A stretch of 64,000 nt of DNA from Rhodospirillales bacterium (GTDB lineage: Bacteria; Pseudomonadota; Alphaproteobacteria; Rhodospirillales; WMHbin7): NCBI GenBank assembly GCA_016214125.1, contig JACRPC010000042.1, forward strand, positions 87,733-151,732, in the 5' to 3' direction. The translations under genes were made by a program, and so were the position numbers. The notes under the pieces are model-generated. The model made no database searches. It was not told the DNA's origin and saw only the letters and a list, made by a program, of their open reading frames with translations. Below are positions 51,801 to 59,942 of this stretch, piece by piece. Every line of letters starts with the position of its first letter. Within the stretch, counting starts at the first letter, position 1.

Positions 51801-52888
51801 CATCCCCCTTGCGCCCCGTGGCGTCATTGGCTTGGAGAGGATGGGTCAATCTTCAAGCGCTGATGACGGCAAAGCACTCTTTGGATCGAAGCCTCCCCCG
51901 CCTTTGGTATGCTGGCGCTCGCGGCGGCGATGCGGGAGGACCGGCGCTCAAACTCAGAAAGCTGCAAGCCGCTTTTCCCCAATGCGCTTACGGCTACAAT
52001 CTCGTCTACATGCTCAGCGCTGCGTCCTATCTGTCAAAAGCCTCCCTGGAACGGCTGAGATCGCGTCACATACCGAGCGTGCTGAACCAGAATGGCGTCT
52101 ATTACCGGGCTTGGTACGAGGGCGATTGGCAAGCCCGCAACCAAACCATGGCCACCGCGCATCGCCACGCCGATCATGTTCTCTATCAAAGCGAGTTCTG
52201 TCAGCGCGCCAGCGCGCGCTTTCTTGGCGAACGCCTGGGCACGTCGGAAATTCTCTATAATGCGGTGGACACCGCGGCCTTTGCGCCAGGCCCGGCCCAG
52301 CCTTTCTCCGGGCCTCTCCTCGTCCTGGTGACGGGCAAGATCGACGCCCATCAGATTTACCGGCTGGAGCAGGCGGTGGAAGGAATCGCCACGGCGCGCA
52401 GGCAAGGCCTTGAATGCGGTTTGGTCGCGGCGGGCATCTTCGCGCCCGAAGCAATAGTGGCGGCGATCAAGGCGGCAGAGCGCAACGCCATCGAGCATGC
52501 CGTCATGCTCATGGGGCCTTTTTCGCAGGCGCAAGCGCCAGAATTGTACCGTCAGGCGCATATTTATCTGACACTGACGCATCAAGACGCCTGCCCAAGC
52601 GCCGTCATCGAGGCCATGGCCTCGGGGCTTTCCGTCGTTTATCCCGCAAGCGGGGGGACTCCCGAGTTGGTGGGAGAGGCTGGGATCGCCCTTCCGTCCT
52701 GCGAGGATTGGGAGAAGCCGCAGGTGCCTTCCGCCGACGCCATTGGCGAAGCGATTGGCCAGGCGGCGGCGCGGCGCGACGTCTTGTCGGCCATGGCGCG
52801 GGAGAGGGCCGTGCGGCTGTTCAGCATCAAGGATTGGCTGGCCCGCCATGCCGCGCTTTTCCGGGAGTTGCTGGTCAGCCATGATTGA
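51797..52888 (+). CDS. Glycosyltransferase family 4
   Basis: A 363-residue GT4 read from TTG 51797 (TTGA). QNGVYYRAWY and YNAVDTAAFAP mark the N-terminal domain and hinge; HQDACPSAVIEAMASGLSVVYPASGGTPELVGEAG is split here as HQDACPSAVIEAM followed by SGGTPELV, where the EX7E site has Asp in the first position. It overlaps the following GT2 by eight bases. Confidence 0.88.
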   Translation: MTSPLRPVASLAWRGWVNLQALMTAKHSLDRSLPRLWYAGARGGDAGGPALKLRKLQAAFPQCAYGYNLVYMLSAASYLSKASLERLRSRHIPSVLNQNGVYYRAWYEGDWQARNQTMATAHRHADHVLYQSEFCQRASARFLGERLGTSEILYNAVDTAAFAPGPAQPFSGPLLVLVTGKIDAHQIYRLEQAVEGIATARRQGLECGLVAAGIFAPEAIVAAIKAAERNAIEHAVMLMGPFSQAQAPELYRQAHIYLTLTHQDACPSAVIEAMASGLSVVYPASGGTPELVGEAGIALPSCEDWEKPQVPSADAIGEAIGQAAARRDVLSAMARERAVRLFSIKDWLARHAALFRELLVSHD

Positions 52889-53744
52889 TCCCCGGGTAAG
52901 CATCGTCATTCCCTGCTTCAACGGCGGCGCCGATCTGGCTGAAACCTTGGCCTCGCTCGAAGCGCAGACGTACCGGAATTTTGAGGTGCTGATCGTTGAT
53001 GATGGATCGACCGATCCCGCGACAATCGCCTATCTCGACTCTTTGCCTTCGCCCTATCGGGTCCTTCGCCAAGCCAATCACGGCCTGCCTGCGGCGCGCA
53101 ATGCCGGCCTAAGGGCGGCTCAGGGGCGCTTCCTGCTGCCTCTCGACTGCGATGATCTCTTGGCGCCTGAGTTCTTGCGCCTGTGCCTCGCGGCGCTGGA
53201 GAGCAACCCGGATGCCGGTTTCGCCTTTACGCAAATGCGGCTGATTGGTGAATTGAAAGGTGTTACGCGAAAGCGCTATAACCCTTTCGCCCAGCTTTTT
53301 CTCAATCAGCTGCCTTATTGCCTCTTCCTGCGCCACGAGGCGTGGGAGCAGGCGGGCGGATATGATGAAACGATGCGGCAAGGCTATGAGGATTGGGAAT
53401 TCAACATTCGGCTCGCCAAGCACGGGTTTCATGGGGTAGCGCTCGATCCGGCGCTGTTCGTCTATCGTGTGCGCGCCGGCGGCATGCTGAACAGCGTATC
53501 GCGCAGCCGCCATGCCGCTCTGTGGCGTCTCATCCAGCGCAAGCATCCGGACCTCTACCGTCTTCGCGCCCTGCGCGAACTTAGGCGGGCCTGGAACCGA
53601 ACGCCGCTACCCTATCCAGCCCCCCTCCTGTTCGCACTCTTGGCGGCGCATCGTTTGTTGCCCGGATCGATTTTCAACCTGCTTTATTCCAAACTCCTGA
53701 CGTTCTCCGCCGCCCGGCGCACCAAGGACGATCAAGCCGCATGA
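52881..53744 (+). CDS. Glycosyltransferase family 2
   Basis: A 287-residue GT2 starting MIDPRVSIVIPCFNGG, with VDDGSTDPAT, LPAARNAGL, the DxD-like LDCDDLLAPE and EQAGGYDETM followed by GYEDWEFN (the catalytic ED). ATG 52881 lies inside the end of the preceding gene. It couples by ATGA to a polytopic membrane protein, suggesting a shared step such as adding a side branch. Confidence 0.92.
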   Translation: MIDPRVSIVIPCFNGGADLAETLASLEAQTYRNFEVLIVDDGSTDPATIAYLDSLPSPYRVLRQANHGLPAARNAGLRAAQGRFLLPLDCDDLLAPEFLRLCLAALESNPDAGFAFTQMRLIGELKGVTRKRYNPFAQLFLNQLPYCLFLRHEAWEQAGGYDETMRQGYEDWEFNIRLAKHGFHGVALDPALFVYRVRAGGMLNSVSRSRHAALWRLIQRKHPDLYRLRALRELRRAWNRTPLPYPAPLLFALLAAHRLLPGSIFNLLYSKLLTFSAARRTKDDQAA

Positions 53745-55396
53745 GTGAGCGTCGACGATTCTGGCTCTTTGCCCTTGCCGGATTTCTTATCCTTCTCGCT
53801 CTGCCGGCCAGTGTGCGCAATTTGCATTTCGTGATCGACGATTGGGAGTTCCTTCAGCTTCCTTTCTTCAACAGCACGACTCACGCCATCATCGGCGCCA
53901 TTTACCGCAAGCTCAGGGTTGGCCGGGAGATCTACATGATCCTTGAAGCCAAGCTTTTCGGCATGGACCGCCAGGCGATGATGTTCGTCTCTGTCGCCCT
54001 CCATGGGCTCAACGCGGTTCTCTTTGGACTTTGCGTTCGCGGTGCCTTGCCGGGCCGGCCGCGCTTGGCCATCGCCGCCACAGGGCTTGCCATCGCCTTT
54101 CCGCCCTTCCTGGCTATGACCTATTTCGCCATCGATTCGACGCGCCTGCCGCTGCTCTTCACCTTCCTGGCCGTCCTGTCCTTGCAGGCCTGGGCGAGCA
54201 AGGGCGGGCAAGGGCGGCTCGCCTTTGCGGCGGCGGCCTATTTCATTGGCCTGACGTTCTATGAGAACGCCATATTCTTCGCCGTCGTCTTGCCCGTCGC
54301 GGCGCTGCCGGTGCTTACCGCAGACACCGGCGCCCTTTGGTCGCGTCGCGTTATTCTGCGTTTCGCCGCCATGACCGGATCGGTTGCCCTGGGCGGAGCG
54401 GCGTTTTTGATTTATCGCTATCTGATAGGATTTTCCGACTCGGGCCGCACGGAAACGGCGTCTTTGCCCGCACCCGGCTATCTCCTGGACAGCTTCCAGC
54501 CCTTGTTGGGATTTCTTCTGCAACCGCTCTGGGACATCCGCCCCGATCCGGCCGGCCTATTGGCCGGACTGGCCCTGAGCTTGGCTCTGCTCGCGGCGCT
54601 CTGGCCGGCTGGGCGCCCAGCGGTCTCAACGCCTCGGGAGGTTCTCTTCGTCGCTCTTGCGGGCCTGGCGCTATTGATCGCCGGTCTGCTTCCCTACTGG
54701 TTGATCCATCAAGACATTCATGTCGCCTGGACGACGGAAGCGCGCGTTTTCTCCAGCGCGGGCTATGGCGTCATCCTGCTGCTGGCTCTCCCTGCCGGCT
54801 TTCTCGGCGCAGGCGTCATCCGCAAACCACTGGCCCTTGCGACGGCCACCGTCGCTTTTCTCTGGCTTGCTTTCGGCTTTGGCTTGCGCCTGGATTGGGA
54901 AAAGGCGGCAGACCGCCATTGCTTGCTGTGGAAGAGCCTGCTGGAGCAGGCACCGTTCGTCACCGAGAACACCGTTTTCGTCATCGCAGGTCTTCGCGAG
55001 CGCAACGAACGGGCAATCGTATTCGGCGGCAGCGATTCCCTGCTCGTCCTGATTCGCATGCTCTATAAGTATCCGGGAGCGGCGGACCGGGTCTATGGCT
55101 TCCATCTGGATGAGGGATTGAAAATCCTGTCGGCGCAAACATCGAGCGGGCGCGGCCAATCCCAGCGGGCTGGCGTTATCCCTAGTGACGCTATCCTTCT
55201 CGTGCAGCGGCATGGCGACCGGCTGGATATCGTCGACCGGATTGACACGCTTTCGCCTCCGCCTACCATGGAGACAAGCCCTGCCTCTGCCATCGCCAGC
55301 AACCGGAGCCGCATCATGACGAACCTGCCCGGCCTGCCCGGCATTGACGAGCGCTTGGCACGCCTGTCCATCCATTGCCCGGACGCCCCGCGATGA
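53741..55396 (+). CDS. Polytopic membrane protein, GT-C-like glycosyltransferase
   Basis: A 551-residue hydrophobic protein with about ten predicted membrane segments. After TM1 (about 7-25) the first external loop carries IDDWEF with D33, D34 and W35, the acidic signature of GT-C-type enzymes. The last 150 residues are soluble-like and contain VFGGSDSLLVLIRMLY. Dependence on a polyprenyl-phosphate sugar donor is inferred from the fold. It shares ATGA overlaps with the GT2 upstream and the aminotransferase downstream. Confidence 0.75.
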   Translation: MSERRRFWLFALAGFLILLALPASVRNLHFVIDDWEFLQLPFFNSTTHAIIGAIYRKLRVGREIYMILEAKLFGMDRQAMMFVSVALHGLNAVLFGLCVRGALPGRPRLAIAATGLAIAFPPFLAMTYFAIDSTRLPLLFTFLAVLSLQAWASKGGQGRLAFAAAAYFIGLTFYENAIFFAVVLPVAALPVLTADTGALWSRRVILRFAAMTGSVALGGAAFLIYRYLIGFSDSGRTETASLPAPGYLLDSFQPLLGFLLQPLWDIRPDPAGLLAGLALSLALLAALWPAGRPAVSTPREVLFVALAGLALLIAGLLPYWLIHQDIHVAWTTEARVFSSAGYGVILLLALPAGFLGAGVIRKPLALATATVAFLWLAFGFGLRLDWEKAADRHCLLWKSLLEQAPFVTENTVFVIAGLRERNERAIVFGGSDSLLVLIRMLYKYPGAADRVYGFHLDEGLKILSAQTSSGRGQSQRAGVIPSDAILLVQRHGDRLDIVDRIDTLSPPPTMETSPASAIASNRSRIMTNLPGLPGIDERLARLSIHCPDAPR

Positions 55397-56484
55397 TCCC
55401 CTGGGCAAAGCCAACCTTCCTTGGCCGCGAGAAGGAGCTTCTCCTCGACGCGCTCGATTCGGGCTGGATATCTGGCGGACCTTATGTCGAGCGCCTGGAA
55501 AAAGGCATGGCGGAGCGGCTTGGCTCCCCGCACGCCCTGGCCGTCAGCAATGGCACGGCGGCCTTGCACCTGGCCTTGCTGGGTCTGGGCATTGGGCCAG
55601 GCGACGAAGTCATCGTTCCGGGCTTCACCTTCGTAGCCGCCGTCAACATGGTGCTGGCGGTGGGCGCGACCCCGGTTTACGCCGATATCGATCCGGCGAC
55701 CTGGCTGCTCGATCCCGTCTCTGCCGCCACAAAGATCACGCCGCGCACCAAGGCGATTATCGCCGTTCACCTCTATGGCAACATCGCCGATATGAAGGGC
55801 CTGGCCAAATTGGCGCAAGACCGGGGCCTGGCTCTTATCGAGGATGCGGCGGAGGCCTGCTTTTCGACATGGGAAGGGCGCTGCGCCGGCACGATCGGCA
55901 CGGTGGGGACCTTAAGCTTTCACGCCACAAAAACCATGACCACGGGCGAGGGCGGGATGGTCCTTGCCGCTGACCCCGAACTCGCCCAGCGCATGTTCTC
56001 AATCCGCGAACATGGCATGCGGGCAAGAAAGCGCTATTGGCACGATGTCGTGGGCCATAATTTCCGCCTGACCAATCTGCAAGCGGCCCTGGGCTGCGCC
56101 CAGTTGGAGCGGATCGATACGATCATCCGGGAAAGAGGCCGCGTCCACGCCGCCTACAAGCGCCGTCTCGCCGATGGCCCGCGCTTTCGTCTGCAGCATT
56201 TTGAGAGCTGCGTCGATCCTGTCCTGTGGACGTTTTGCGTCCAGCTTCGTGAGCAGACCTCTGCTGACGCGCGCGACCGCGTCCTCGAAAGATTGACCAC
56301 GTCGGGCATTGAGGTCCGGCCGGGATTCGTAGCCGTAGGCGAAATGCCGATTTACGCCACCTTGCCGCTTCCCCGCAGCCTGGAAGCGGCGAGAAGCGTG
56401 ATCGCCCTGCCGACCTATCCCGATCTGAGCGATGCCGAGATCGATTTCATCTGCGATGCATTTTTGAAGGCGCTGGAGACCTAG
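55393..56484 (+). CDS. DegT/DnrJ/EryC1 sugar aminotransferase, perosamine-synthase-like (copy 2)
   Basis: A 363-residue PLP aminotransferase read from ATG 55393 (ATGA). K180 in SFHATKTMTTGEGGM is the Schiff-base Lys, and D151 (EDAAEA) its PLP partner; TTGEGGM and FRLTNLQAALG are typical of GDP-perosamine synthase (RfbE/Per). With gmd at 49601 it would convert GDP-4-keto-6-deoxymannose to GDP-perosamine. Related 4-aminotransferases on UDP sugars (PglE/PseC types) are the alternative. Confidence 0.9.
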   Translation: MIPWAKPTFLGREKELLLDALDSGWISGGPYVERLEKGMAERLGSPHALAVSNGTAALHLALLGLGIGPGDEVIVPGFTFVAAVNMVLAVGATPVYADIDPATWLLDPVSAATKITPRTKAIIAVHLYGNIADMKGLAKLAQDRGLALIEDAAEACFSTWEGRCAGTIGTVGTLSFHATKTMTTGEGGMVLAADPELAQRMFSIREHGMRARKRYWHDVVGHNFRLTNLQAALGCAQLERIDTIIRERGRVHAAYKRRLADGPRFRLQHFESCVDPVLWTFCVQLREQTSADARDRVLERLTTSGIEVRPGFVAVGEMPIYATLPLPRSLEAARSVIALPTYPDLSDAEIDFICDAFLKALET

Positions 56485-56485
56485 A

Positions 56486-57295
56486 GTGATCGAGCTGCGT
56501 TGCGACATAGAGGCGGCCTATGTGAACGCCGCCCCCCTGGCGATCGCCCTTGAGCGGCTGCAAGAATGCCGGCTTTACGCTCAGCAGCCGCTCCGCCAGC
56601 CGATCTTGGATCTGGGGTGCGGCGACGGCATTTTCGCCCAGTCTCTGTTTGCGCAACCGGTCGATCTTGGCATTGATCTCGACCCCATGGAGATCGAGCG
56701 CTCGCGGCAAAGCGGCGCCTATAAACGGCTTGAGAAGTGCCCAGGCAGCGCCATTCCGATGCCCGACAAGAGCTTTCCCACCATCATCTCCAACAGCGTG
56801 CTGGAACATATCCCCGATTTGCTTCCCGTTCTGCGGGAGGCGAGGCGGCTCTTGACAGATGACGGTTTCTTTCTGCTGACCGTGCCAAGCGAGATGTTCG
56901 AGCGCTATTCCCTGATCTGCCGCCTGCTGGAAGGAGCGGGCCTTGCCGCTTGGTCCTTGAAATACCGCGCCTGGTACAACCGCTTCTGGGCGCATCATCA
57001 TGCCTATCCAAGGGAAACGTGGCTGGCTCTTTTTCAGCAAGCTGGGCTGGAAGCGGCCGAGGTCAAGGGCTATGGGCCTCCCTTCCTGTGCACGCTCTGC
57101 GATGCCCTCGTGCCGCTGGCCTTGCCTGCCTTTCTGTCAAAGCGGCTATTGGGTGGATGGATCGCCTTTCCCGCGCTTAGGCGGCTCTACGCGCCTCTCC
57201 TCGCGCGTTTCGTCAGGTGGACACTTAGCCCGCGTTCGGATAATTTCCAAAGCGGCCTGCTGTTCTTCAAGCTGAAGAGGAGTGCCGCCGAGTGA
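56486..57295 (+). CDS. Class I SAM methyltransferase
   Basis: A 269-residue Methyltransf_11-type enzyme starting at GTG 56486, two bases after the aminotransferase stop codon. ILDLGCGDGIFAQSLF is the SAM loop near residue 45, SNSVLEHIPDLLPVL lies near 105, and a C-terminal hydrophobic region follows. It may N- or O-methylate the amino sugar made by the preceding gene. The next gene starts six bases after its stop. Confidence 0.87.
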   Translation: MIELRCDIEAAYVNAAPLAIALERLQECRLYAQQPLRQPILDLGCGDGIFAQSLFAQPVDLGIDLDPMEIERSRQSGAYKRLEKCPGSAIPMPDKSFPTIISNSVLEHIPDLLPVLREARRLLTDDGFFLLTVPSEMFERYSLICRLLEGAGLAAWSLKYRAWYNRFWAHHHAYPRETWLALFQQAGLEAAEVKGYGPPFLCTLCDALVPLALPAFLSKRLLGGWIAFPALRRLYAPLLARFVRWTLSPRSDNFQSGLLFFKLKRSAAE

Positions 57296-57301
57296 GCCCG
57301 C

Positions 57302-58024
57302 GTGGAGTTGCTGTTGACTGACCTCAGCATCGTTCTTCCCTGCTACAATGAGAAGGACAACATCGTGCCCCTGGTGCGCGATTTGTTGTCGCAGATGGAT
57401 TTCCTAGGCGGCCGCCTGGAGATTCTGGTCGTCGATGACAACAGCCCCGACGGCACGGCCCAGACGGTCCGGCACAGCTTCGCGGACGAGGGCCGGGTCA
57501 AAACCATCGTCAGAACAGCCAATCGCGGGCTGGCCTTTTCGATCCGGGAAGGCCTGGAACGGGCCTGCGGCCGCATCCTGCTGGTCATGGACACCGACTT
57601 CAATCACCCGCCTTCCACGGTCCCGGTTCTCTTCCATGTGGCGGAATATGCCGATCTCGTTGTGGGATCGCGGTTCATTTTTGGCGGCGGCATGCCCGAC
57701 CGGACCCGTTACTATCTGTCCTACCTCTACAACATCTTCATGCGTCTGGCGCTGGGCACGCGCATCGACGACAATCTCTCCGGCCTATTCGCCATTCGCC
57801 GCGAAGCCTTGCAACGGCTTCCCTTCGAGCAAATATTCTGGGGCTACGGAGACTATTTCTTCCGTTTGCTGCTGCTGGCCCAGCGCATGAGTATGCGGGT
57901 CATCCAAATCCCCGTCATGTACGGTCTGCGCCCGGCCGGTGAGGCGAAGACGAGATTCCTTTCGATCTTCTCGGGCTACACGCGCGAAGTTTTGCGTCTG
58001 GTTTGGCGGCGGCTCCAGGAGTGA
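57302..58024 (+). CDS. Polyprenyl-phosphate sugar synthase-like GT2 (DPM1 type)
   Basis: A 240-residue GT2 of the dolichol-phosphate-mannose-synthase type: SIVLPCYNEKDNI, VVDDNSPDGTA, the metal-binding MDTDFNHPP and VGSRFIFGGGM. It lacks the two C-terminal membrane helices of GtrB-like members. Such enzymes charge undecaprenyl phosphate with a sugar for GT-C enzymes; three GT-C-like genes lie in the window (34555, 53741, 59943). GTG 57302 is the likely start. Confidence 0.88.
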   Translation: MELLLTDLSIVLPCYNEKDNIVPLVRDLLSQMDFLGGRLEILVVDDNSPDGTAQTVRHSFADEGRVKTIVRTANRGLAFSIREGLERACGRILLVMDTDFNHPPSTVPVLFHVAEYADLVVGSRFIFGGGMPDRTRYYLSYLYNIFMRLALGTRIDDNLSGLFAIRREALQRLPFEQIFWGYGDYFFRLLLLAQRMSMRVIQIPVMYGLRPAGEAKTRFLSIFSGYTREVLRLVWRRLQE

Positions 58025-58034
58025 CGCCATCGCC

Positions 58035-58670
58035 TTATTTTTCGGCGAGATTGAAGACAAGCCGTTTCGCGGGCAGTGGGCCAATTGCCGTTGTCTCCAG
58101 CACCGATCCGCCTTGGGCGGCGTAGAACGCCAGCCCATCTTGTTGCGTTTCAGCGACAAGGACGGTGAATTCTGAAGCGCCCCGCCGCTGGAATTCATCA
58201 CGCAACTCCTGGAACAGCCGGGTCCCTATGCCGCGCCGCAGGGCGTCCGGCGCAACGGCAATGCTCAGCAGTTCGGCACCCTGTCCGGTTTGGCGGCGTC
58301 GCGTCATGTGCTGGATGATCTCCAGGGCGTGCTGAATGGAGCGCGGATGCGTCAGCAAGTGCAGGGCCGCAAGCAGCGGGGCGCGAATGGGAAAGCGCTT
58401 GAGCAGGCCCAGCAGCAGGGAGTTGCCGCCGCGCACGCCGGAAACGAACCCCAGCACCTCGTCATTCTCGACTACGGCCATTAGTGTCGCGTCCGGGTCG
58501 CCGGCGAGGTGGCGATAAACCAAAGAAAGGAAACGTTCTCCCATTTGTGCCAGAAGGCCGACGGCCAACTGGCTGCGATGGATGCGCGCGCAGCTACGGA
58601 ACCACCGGTCCGGCGCACTGGCGGTGATGCGCATCGCTTTGCTCAGGGAACTTCTCTCAGCTTCAGTCAT
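58035..58670 (-). CDS. GNAT-family N-acetyltransferase
   Basis: A 211-residue GNAT protein. The acetyl-CoA motif is LSIAVAPDALRRGIGTRLFQEL (split: LSIAVAPDA then RRGIGTRLF), and VAETQQDGLAFYAAQG is the C-terminal beta-bulge region. An amino sugar is a likely acceptor, since the locus makes several amino sugars but no other acetyltransferase is visible. It is convergent with the DPM1-like gene by 10 bases and is followed on the same strand, upstream in transcription, by the methyltransferase at 58672. Confidence 0.87.
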   Translation of the reverse strand: MTEAERSSLSKAMRITASAPDRWFRSCARIHRSQLAVGLLAQMGERFLSLVYRHLAGDPDATLMAVVENDEVLGFVSGVRGGNSLLLGLLKRFPIRAPLLAALHLLTHPRSIQHALEIIQHMTRRRQTGQGAELLSIAVAPDALRRGIGTRLFQELRDEFQRRGASEFTVLVAETQQDGLAFYAAQGGSVLETTAIGPLPAKRLVFNLAEK

Positions 58671-58671
58671 C

Positions 58672-59712
58672 TCAGATCGTCGTTGATCGTTCTGCCCTTG
58701 GGATTCGGCTGCCGCTCACGTCACGCGCTCTTGCATCGCTAAAGACCAGATACATTTCGCTTGCCGCAGGGTCTTGACTGCGACTCGCCCATTCGCGCCT
58801 TGCGGCCTTCCTTAAGGCCTGGTCCAAGCACCACCCAGCGAACGACATCGCGAGCACGAGCGGCGATAGCGCAAGCAGCAACCAGCTTCGCCCGTCACGG
58901 GGGGGCAGGCGGCGAAAGAGGGTGCCAAGTTCGCCAGCCCTTCGCGGAGCATCCTGGCGCAGATCGACGGCGGCTAAAAAGAGAAGGAAGAGAAGCCATA
59001 ATTTCCCGCGCTTGGCGGCCCCGGCCCGCCAGGGATTGAAAAGCTGTTGCACGGTTCTGCGGTTGCCGGCGGTGATCCACTCGACCGCACCCCAGAACTG
59101 ATTGCGGAACCGGGCATGCGCCAGCGCCAATCCCTTTTTGGCGCAGAGATCAGCCAGAGCATCGGAGGTTAGGCGCCGCAGATGCCCTGGGTCCTCGTAA
59201 TAAAACATGCCCCCGGACTCCTTAGGCTTGCGGCCGTCTACGAAGCATTCGGTGATTTCCCATTCGAAGCTCTTCGGATTGCCGCAAGGCAGGACATGAA
59301 CCATCCAGCCCTGCGGCGCAAGATGGCTCGTCAGAAGCTCAAGCGCCGCCTCCAGATCCAGCACATGCTCCAAGACGTGATTGGAAAAGATCACGTCGAA
59401 GGTGCCGGCGATCTCGGATGTGGGAACGAACTCAATGCCTGGGTGCGCCAGCTTGGCCTTGGCGAGGGCCTGCTCGCTGATATCGCAGCCGACGATCCGC
59501 GCGTTTGGATAGGCCAGGGCGAGGAGGCCCGTCAGCGCGCCTGCCCCACAGCCATAATCGAGAACGCGGCGGGGCGCGGGCGAGGCGGCAAGGCCGAGAA
59601 GCTGGATGACTCGCTGCTGGTGATCGGGGTCGTTTTCGGACATATAGGCGCCGGCATAGCGCGTATCATAATATTTGGCCAGACCGCTTTCGCTAATGCT
59701 CGGGCTTTCCAT
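58672..59712 (-). CDS. Class I SAM methyltransferase with C-terminal hydrophobic segments
   Basis: A 346-residue protein. YYDTRYAGAYMSE and VLDYGCGAGALTGLLAL (SAM loop, near residue 56) are followed by FSNHVLEHVLDLEAAL. Two hydrophobic stretches near residues 230-245 and 275-295 may anchor it to the inner membrane. It starts at ATG 59712, one base-level neighbour of GNAT (2-base gap), so the two minus-strand genes form a small operon. Methylation of a lipid-linked glycan is possible but unproven. Confidence 0.86.
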   Translation of the reverse strand: MESPSISESGLAKYYDTRYAGAYMSENDPDHQQRVIQLLGLAASPAPRRVLDYGCGAGALTGLLALAYPNARIVGCDISEQALAKAKLAHPGIEFVPTSEIAGTFDVIFSNHVLEHVLDLEAALELLTSHLAPQGWMVHVLPCGNPKSFEWEITECFVDGRKPKESGGMFYYEDPGHLRRLTSDALADLCAKKGLALAHARFRNQFWGAVEWITAGNRRTVQQLFNPWRAGAAKRGKLWLLFLLFLAAVDLRQDAPRRAGELGTLFRRLPPRDGRSWLLLALSPLVLAMSFAGWCLDQALRKAARREWASRSQDPAASEMYLVFSDARARDVSGSRIPRAERSTTI

Positions 59713-59942
59713 CTTCCGTCACGGTCTCAGGAATTATCGCAGGTCTATTAAAGGCGCTCGCTAAGCAGAAGATAGTGCTAAACGCCGTCCCCTGCCAAGC
59801 AGGATGGGCGGCGAGGTGCTCTCGATCCGCCACAGCCCGTTGATTTTCCAATTTCCGCCCTTTGCCCGTGCGGCTATGGTTCAGGCCCTGGCCAAAGCGG
59901 CACCGCCCCGCTGGGGCCATTTCTGTCAACCGCAGGAACAAC

